64,000 nt of DNA from contig JAYEVK010000084.1 of assembly GCA_036346275.1 (NCBI GenBank), positions 248,001 through 312,000 on the forward strand. Reading direction: 5' to 3'. Shown one piece after another: positions 57,692 to 64,000 of this stretch. Numbering within the stretch: position 1 is the stretch's first letter; each line of letters begins with the position of its first letter. Position numbers and translations under genes: made by a program. Source of the stretch: Otatea glauca. Taxonomy: Eukaryota; Streptophyta; Magnoliopsida; Poales; Poaceae. Below the pieces are notes generated by a model, which saw only the letters and a program-made list of their open reading frames with translations, did no database searches and was not told the DNA's origin.

Positions 57692-60260
57692 ATGGCCAAG
57701 TTTGTGAAAAGCACCTTGACTAGGATGAAGGAGCTCGAGGCACTGGGACTCTTGGACCCAGCGACCTGGTGGCTTTCGGCGGCCGGGGAGGTCGTGCCGT
57801 GTCCCCGAGAGGACAAGGTCGTGAGCACGGAGTAGTACACACTCTTCGGGCTGCGGACTTCAGAGAGCGACTTCTTGGCAGCCGTTCTCGCGCAACGTGA
57901 GATCGAGCTTGTCAATCTGGTTTCGAATTCCATTCTTCTTCTTTCCATCTTCTCTCATCTCTGCGAGGGATTCTTAGGGATCCTTCCCACTCCCTCTCTT
58001 TTCTTTCGCTTTTATTCCTTGTTCCGCACCTCGAAGGACCCCATCGTTGGGTGCCTTTACTTTCGGCTGCGGACCGGGCTCCCTTGCACTTTCCTTCAAG
58101 TCCCGATCCGGATTCCCTCGGGCCATGGACGGAAAAGTGGGTCTATTTGAAGAAGGGCGAGGGGAGCGGGCTCGCATACAACGGCATCGCCGTGGACAGC
58201 AAGTGCGAGACCCCGGAGCCCGAGGACTCGACAGCCGACCAAGAGGCCATCGCCACCATCCACATTTGCGTGACGCATGGCCTCACCGGTCAGGCTGTGG
58301 TCGTGGATTACCTACGGGCTCGAGTGTCCCCTTTGCGGAAGAGGGTACACCTGTTCTTCGAGATCCGAGGGAGGGACGACCCTATCCGGGAAAGCGCCAA
58401 AGGTAAATTTCTTTGACATCATCCTTTCCCGAGCTCGGGCAAACCTTTCTTCCATCCTTATTTTCATTTTTCTGTAGCCCCGGCGGAGTCATGGGTGGCG
58501 GCGCGCATGCAGGAGGTGTTTGGGAAGGCAGCCCATACCTACGTCCTTGACGACCCCGTCCCTAGGAACATCTTGAGGCGGGGCAGCGAGGTAACCTTTT
58601 TCTCACCCTTTCGTTGAGTTTGACTCGAGCTCAGGCTTGCTCTAACTGTGTCGAGCCACGTAGGAGAGCCAGGAGCTGTTGGAGACGGTGAGGGGCCTGC
58701 TGTCGTTGCCTGGGCTGGGCAAGGGCAAGAAGACCGCTAAGAGGCCTGCCCCGGACACCCCAGGCTAGGCCGTCAAGAAGCCCCACGTCGAGTGGGGTGA
58801 CCGCGCGATGGTAAGTCGTTTTCGTCAAGCCCTGGGACATTCGGGCTCAACCTCAGCTCCTTTGTCGTTTCCAAGCGCTCCCTCTTCTCTGACCTTCTTT
58901 TTCTCTTCTCGCAGCAAGAACGGGCAGTGGCTGCCGTCGAGCCATCGAGCCCGCGCTCGGCGTCATGGTCGTAGGGCGCCTGGGGAGAGGGTGCCTCCCC
59001 TGCTGCCGCGGGGGTGGGGCATCGGGCTACGCCCCCTCCACCCAGGAGACGGAGACTCGTCACCTAGGTATGCGCACATCTTTTGCCCGGGGTCTGGAGT
59101 GCAGGTCCTCCTCTTTCTCCCTTTCTTTTTGCAAGTCTTAGCGGCCTTCTTCATTATAGATTCTGACTGTTGTCCAGGGCGAGTCTGAGGACGAGGAGGA
59201 GGACGCGGGGGACTATCTCTTGGTCCCCTGAGCTAGGCCGCAGCAAGCCCGGCCCTTCGCGATGCCCATAGAGGGCGACGCGACCGACGGGGAAGAGATT
59301 TCAGCCGCCGGGGCCGGTGCCACTGGGGCTGATGCAACTGAGCTTGAGGCGATGCCAGAGGGCACCGCCGAGCCCGTCTGGGCATCAGGTACGCCAAATC
59401 CCCTTGTCCATTGTTGCTTGGAATTTGTGTTTTTATCCTTTTCGTAACTTCTGTCTCCCTTGGTAGACTCGGTTCCGCCTGCGCCGCCCTGTGCTCTGCA
59501 CGAGGCAGCTCAAGCTGGTGTCTCCCCTGGCGTTGCTGACCCGGCACCGGAGGGAGCCACTGAGAACACGCGTCACCCCTGAGCGACGACTGCGCGAGAC
59601 TCGAAAACCGTCTCCAGGAGGTTAGTCGAGCTCGAGCCCAACTTTCTCCTTCTTTGTTTTGCTTTACACCCGTGGGGTCACCGTTACACTTCCCGCGCCT
59701 TTTTGGGGCTTGGACCTAGTTGCCAGAGGGCTCGGGACCATGCGCGTCCACGCCAACCAATTCTGGGTGTTATGCTCCCTGGTGGAGGAACGTGAGCTGT
59801 ATGTCCTTGGCCTCGAGGAGAGCACAGCGTGGGTGGAGGAGGAGATCCAGCAACTAAAGACGGAGCACGCCCTAGAGCTCTCGAAGGCCGTCGAAGCCGA
59901 GCAGAAGCGGTCGGTCGAGACCCTTGTGAGCGCCCGCGCGAAGGTCGAGAAGGTCCACGAGGAGATCTGCACAGCGGCCGCAGAGGTCATCGAGGCTACC
60001 CGCGCGGAGGCGAAGACGCTCTGTAAAGAAGTCGCAGAGCTCTCCACCGCCCCCGCGAAGCCCCCGCCGAGCTCGAGACGAAGATTGCCGAGCTCGAGGA
60101 GAAGCTAGGGCGAGCGACCCAGGCGGGGAAGAGTGCCCTGGCCCAGCTCCAAGAGGAGCGGAGTTGTGTCGCGAACGCCGAGGCTGAGATGCTGGCTTTG
60201 AGGGCCAAGGTCGCCATGCTTGAGCAGGAGAAGCTTGCCCAGGAGATGGCCGACCTGTAG
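57692..60260 (+). pseudogene. Antisense gene of the Tat element: gypsy-type transposon domain plus coiled coil, spliced, decayed
   Basis: The start is ATG 57692 (MAKFVKSTLTRMKELEALGL). An in-frame TAG lies at 57833. LVNLVSNSILLLSIFSHLCE with GFLGI, then GQAVVVDYLRARVSPL and GRDDPIR, resemble the plant putative gypsy-type transposon domain (Pfam PF04195 from memory). Likely exons: 57692-58402, 58478-58590, 58664-58810, 58915-59067, 59178-59388, 59467-59620 and 59721-60260, all with GT-AG borders. The last exon is a long coiled coil (VEEEIQQLKTEHALELSKAV to LALRAKVAMLEQEKLAQEMA) with one frameshift near 60050. Function is unknown. A polyadenylated host-like transcript from the + strand is implied by the introns. 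Confidence 0.7.
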
Positions 60261-60361
60261 ATAGGTTAGTAGGAAGGGAAAAGGGGCGAGGGTACTCGAC
60301 CCCCTTGTAAATGTTAGTTATGTAAATTTCGGTTAGAAGAAATAAATTCCCTTTATGTTCG

Positions 60362-60673
60362 AAATTGAATGCGTCTTTTCAAGACTTAGCCGTAAATCCC
60401 GCCGAGATTGAATGGCGCTTCTCAAGACTTAGCCGTAAATCCGCCGAGACCGAATGGCGTCTTCTCAAGACTTAGCCAGAAATCCTGCTCGAGACTGAAT
60501 GGCGTCTTCTCAAGACTTAGCCAGAAATCCTGCTCGACATTGAATGGTGTCTTCTCAAGACTTAGCCAGAAATCCTGCACGAGATTGAATGGCATCTTCT
60601 CAAGACTTAGCTAGAAATCCTGCTCGAGATTGAATGGCGTCTTCTCAAGACTTAGCCAGAAATCCTGCTCGAG
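60362..60673. repeat. Seven tandem 43-45-bp repeats
   Basis: The unit is ATTGAATGGCGTCTTCTCAA followed by GACTTAGCCAGAAATCCTGCTCGAG. The first two units have shorter CCGTAAATCC.GCCGAG ends; the last five are nearly identical. They start 100 bp after the stop of the antisense gene, so they may lie in its 3' UTR. Confidence 0.92.
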
Positions 60674-62630
60674 ATTTTGGCCTTTGCCTCGTCGCCCCGC
60701 CTTAGTCGGCGGCTCGGGGCGTGGAGTTGGCCATTGGGACCCGAGGTCTAACCAACATTCTTGACCTGGAAAAAGGGGCCCACGACAGAGTCAGGTTACT
60801 GGATATACCTTTGATCGGGGGCGAACCTTGATCGTGGAGTTAGGTCGAGGTGGCCAAGTCTGGAAACACTCAGTCCTGCTTCGTCACTGCTTCCTCGCCG
60901 TCGATTCCGAGGCGCAGGAGTCAGTTGATGGGGCCTGAGGGCTAGCCAATATTTTTGACCTGAAAAAAGAGGGACCGGCGATGGAGTCAGGTCACTGGAC
61001 ATACCTTCGATCGAGGACAAACCTGAACCGTGGTGCCAGGTCGGGATGGCCAAGCCTGGGAACATTCGAGTTAGGGGCCCCCTCAGCGGCGTCCTCCCAT
61101 TCAAATCATTCGATGGGGGAATAGTCGGCTTACAGCGATAAGGACCGGCTTACTGCGGTCAGAGCATCCTCGAAGGAATTTTTTAGAAATCCACGACCTC
61201 CGAGCCTGGGAAAGCTTCAGGCTAGGTGTTAGGTCAAGATGGCCGAACCCGGAAACACTTGGGCTTGGGCTGTTTTGGGGCGCCAGTCGAGACACCAACT
61301 CGTGAATGCATAGAGTCCAGGTCACCGAGGCGGTCTTTGATTCAAACTTCATCGCGGGGAGTAGTCACTATCGCGATAAGGATCGACCTATCATGATCAA
61401 GCATCCCCGAAGGTCAATCTAAAGTCCATGTCCTCTGAGCCAGGGAATGCTTCAGGCTCGGGGTGACCTTCGAGGACGGCCTATGGTGTGCTGACTGCGG
61501 GGAAATGGTCGGCTTACGGTGACCGGAGCATCCTCGAGGCAAACCTAAAGACCGCGACCCGAGGTGAACCTAGAGATCGCGACCCAAGGCCAAGGCATGC
61601 GGAGTGTAGGGGAAATATTCACAGATATAGATAATAAAGAAAAACCTCTGGGCACCTCGAGGTCAGGAGTTTCTCAGCGTGACCTCTGGTCCAAGCCCTG
61701 CTATAGGGGGGAGCTGAGACGCGATAAGAATCGGCTTACAGCTAACTGCGACCCCCTGGAGGCGGTCCTTATGATCACGCCTCGCGCCCATGTCGCTCGA
61801 GGTGCGAGGAGACGTAAACGCGGGTAATAATAAAGAATAACTTTAATTTACGGGAAAGACACCAGGTCGGGCCCCGGGCGCGGGTTGTTTACCAGATGAA
61901 GCCCTCGGCCCGGGCCCCGACATAGGAGAGTAGCCGGTTTACAACGACGAGAACCGTCTTACTGTGGACTTGACTCCCTAAAGGCGGACCTTGAGAACAC
62001 GACCTGACGTCACGGCCCCTGAGACGTAAAAAGAGATGTTAGTACAGGTAGGGGATGAATCTCCTATTCCGAGCAGATACTTATGCCAGGCTTAGTCCCT
62101 GTGGTGCGCGAGCGTAGACCACGCTCGAGGTGGTGGTCCAAGGGCGGTCCCGGGTGCAAGGTAGCAGACAAAGCATTATAAGTATGAATGATGGAGCAAA
62201 TATGCTTTTAGTAAACTAATGCTAGGTCGGCCCCCCAGCTCGAAACACTTACCAAGGACGGTTCCGGGTACGAACCCTGCTACAGGGGGTAGTCGGCTTA
62301 CCACGACGAGAGTCAGCTTACTACGGACGTGGCCCTGGAGGCGTACCTCGAAACTGCGACTTTGTTCGGGCAAAAGGGGTAACCAGACCGAGGCTTGAGT
62401 ATCTCGAGGTCGAGGGTCTCGCGGGTGTGACCGCTAGAGCAAGCCTTGCCGCGGAGGGGAGTCGTGACGCGATGAGAATCGGCTTACTACTGGCTCGACC
62501 CTCCGGAGGCGAACCCTAGGATCACAACCCAGAAACGCATTCGCTTGAGACACAAAGAGGCATAAAAAAGATGGCACAATCATAGTTGATAAAGCAGAAG
62601 CATTTTATCATGAAAGCAAAAGGCAGAGCA
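60674..62630. repeat. Tat non-coding region with degenerate repeats
   Basis: Recurring blocks are GTCAGGT.ACTGGA.ATACCTT.GATCG (60791, 60984), CCAAG(C/T)CTGG.AACA.TC (60857, 61052), GTCGGCTTAC.GCGATAAGGACC (61123 and relatives at 61505, 61728, 62288, 62480) and GACC..GGAGGCG (several). Spacing is irregular, about 150-230 bp. No ORF is supported. Confidence 0.6.
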
Positions 62631-64000
62631 TTAGACATAGAATTTCCGGAGCTGGTCAATGTTCCACGAGTTCGCGAGCTCTCGGCCGTTGGGCATGGCT
62701 ACCAGAAGCACCCGCGACTGCCGAGACGATGTCAGAGGGGCCTCCCACGCGGGATAACTTATTGCGCTTTGGACCACCCGAATCCGCTTTAGGACCAAGT
62801 CCCCAACTAGGAGCCCCGGTCGCACTGACGAGAAGCATGCCGCGGGCGCTTGCGTGTAATGCGCCGATCGCAAAGAAATAAGACGGCATCTTACTTCCTC
62901 CGCCAGGGCGAGGTCTAGGGACCGTTCTTGCTCGGGGCTAACCTGGTCGGCCGAGCTAACCCTGGCGGAGCCCAACGTGACCTCGGGCGTGACAGACCTC
63001 TGCATCAAAACAAGCCAAAGGGGTCGCCTGCCGCCGGCTTGGTGTGGTACGGATGGACCAGAGGATGGTGTCAAGCTCATCCACCCAACCCTGGCCCCGC
63101 CGCTCGAGCTCGTCGAAGACTCGCTTCTTGACACCTTGAACGATTTGCCCATTGACGCGCTCAACCGCCCCGTTGCTCTGGGGATGACTTACCAAGCCGT
63201 AGAAAATTTTGGTTCCTCTGTCTTTGCAATACTCTTGGAACAGTTCACTGGTAAACTGCGTTCTGTTGTCGGTAATGATCCTGCAAGGGACCTCATACCT
63301 TGATACTACAAATGAGCTGAAGAACCTCACCGCTACTTGGGCCGTGATGGCCGAGACTGACTCGGCCTCGACCCATTTCGTGAAGGTGTCGATGGCGACG
63401 AACAGGAACTTCTTTTCCTCAACCGCCCGAGGGAAAGGGCTGAGGATGTCGAGGCCCCAGGTCGAGAATGGCCAAGCGAGGGGATGGTCTAGAGGGCGTA
63501 GGCTGGCTGGTGTGCCTTCCGAGCATGGAACTGGCAAGCTCGACAGGCGCGGACGATGTCCCGAGCATCCTGGAGCGACGTCGGCCAATAGAAGCCAATT
63601 CGGAACGCCTTCCCGACCATTGTCCTGAAAGAAGAATGAGCGCCGCAGAGTCCCGAATGGATGTCATTAAGCAAGTATTTACCTTCCTCCGGGGTGATGC
63701 ACTTGGCGAGGACGCCCAAGGTGCCCCGCCGATACAACTATCCGTTGATGAGCCCGTACGAGCCCGCGCGGCGCTTGAGCCTACTGCCCTCGGCCGGATC
63801 AGGCGAGAGCTCGCCGAGATTGAGGAACTTGACGATCAGGTCCATCCACGAGGGAACACTCTCAAGGAGGGCCACCGAATCCTCCGGATCGACGACGGTT
63901 GGGGTCAGCAGGGTCTCGAGGATGACGTCTGACGGGATTTCATCGTCGGACTACCCGAGCTTGGACAAGAGGTCGGCACCAGAGTTATCCTTCCTAGGAA
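62631..64000 (-). pseudogene. Tat-lineage gypsy pol: zinc-binding region and integrase, decayed, partial
   Basis: H2C2 zinc-binding region (63540-63700): HSGLCGAHSSFRTMVGKAFR and CRACQFHARK. Integrase core: WGLDILSPFPR, IITDNRTQFTSELFQEYC (the usual TDNGTQF has Arg for Gly) and HPQSNGAVERVNGQ, so the D, D and E residues are visible. A frameshift lies near 63000. The C-terminus ends NIDQLRKFYV and a stop at 62631. RT and RNase H lie beyond the right edge. Confidence 0.9.

Larger units (their letters stand above)
56320..64000 (-). mobile_element. Ty3/gypsy retrotransposon, Tat lineage, 3' half
   Basis: The 3' LTR is 56320-57149 and pol runs off the right edge. Order on the - strand: integrase, long non-coding region with repeats, antisense gene, PPT-like GAGCCTCGGGGACTTGC, 3' LTR. 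An extra gene between pol and the 3' LTR, read in antisense, fits Tat-lineage elements such as Grande. The LTR ends TGTC...GACA agree with the lineage. It is inserted in the inverted SIRE-type LTR; its TSD would be ATTTG (56315-56319). Confidence 0.85.

Noticed and set aside
60362..60673. Regular 45-bp repeats resembling a CRISPR array
   Set aside because: Units are contiguous without unique spacers, lie in a eukaryotic retroelement and have no cas genes nearby.

Overview
This window is nuclear DNA from a grass (Poaceae). It is a gene-poor, transposon-rich stretch with no bacterial signature: coding sequence is split by GT-AG introns, the one complete large gene is an organellar aminoacyl-tRNA synthetase, and most of the remaining sequence is CACTA, hAT and PIF-type DNA transposons, Ty1/copia and Ty3/gypsy retrotransposons and a LINE, many nested inside one another. 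I cannot name the species. The TE families (CACTA, SIRE-type and Tekay-type LTRs, a Tat-lineage gypsy element with an antisense gene) fit a medium to large grass genome.

Layout. 1-1957 is the right end of a CACTA transposon lying about 100 bp upstream of an exon of a broken host gene (2053-6121, + strand, three exons visible, two internal stops). The last intron of that gene holds a hAT element (3080-4818) that itself contains a second hAT element (3268-4145), both with perfect 8-bp target duplications. A third hAT element (6974-7990), a small MITE (8423-8591) and a perfect 115-bp tandem duplication follow. 8861-12553 (- strand) is an apparently intact eight-exon gene for an organellar threonyl-tRNA synthetase. 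13380-14663 holds decayed repeats and a fragment of a mitochondrial ADP/ATP carrier gene that keeps an intron. 15409-15944 is another hAT element.

16273-32678 is dominated by a very long Tekay-type gypsy LTR on the - strand (19027-32678, with a near-match 5-bp target duplication). It is split by an 8.2-kb CACTA element (19932-28177, TSD GTG) that carries decayed TNP2 and TNPA-like genes. A second, shorter copy of the LTR end plus CACTA start lies directly to the left (16285-18960) with the CACTA at the same LTR position, so this is a segmental duplication. 32895-33311 (- strand) is a small intact intronless host gene with a TATA box.

35098-43483 is an old Ty1/copia element (- strand) interrupted by two solo LTRs with perfect 5-bp TSDs. 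43500-47600 is a LINE interrupted by a PIF/Harbinger MITE (itself holding a hAT MITE) and by a 904-bp hAT element. 49873-51317 is a hAT element with an internal repeat array. 51740-64000 is nested retroelements: a Tekay-type LTR, a SIRE-type LTR, an inverted SIRE-type LTR, and finally a Tat-lineage Ty3/gypsy element (56320 to the right edge). That last element has pol on the - strand and a spliced, coiled-coil antisense gene on the + strand.

Only two loci look functional as host genes: the threonyl-tRNA synthetase, which would charge tRNA-Thr in plastids and/or mitochondria, and the 138-residue protein of unknown function. I saw no convincing new biological system. The most unusual structures are the hairpin arrays inside SIRE-type LTRs, the antisense gene of the Tat element, and the duplicated LTR/CACTA unit. 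All boundaries and translations were read by eye.
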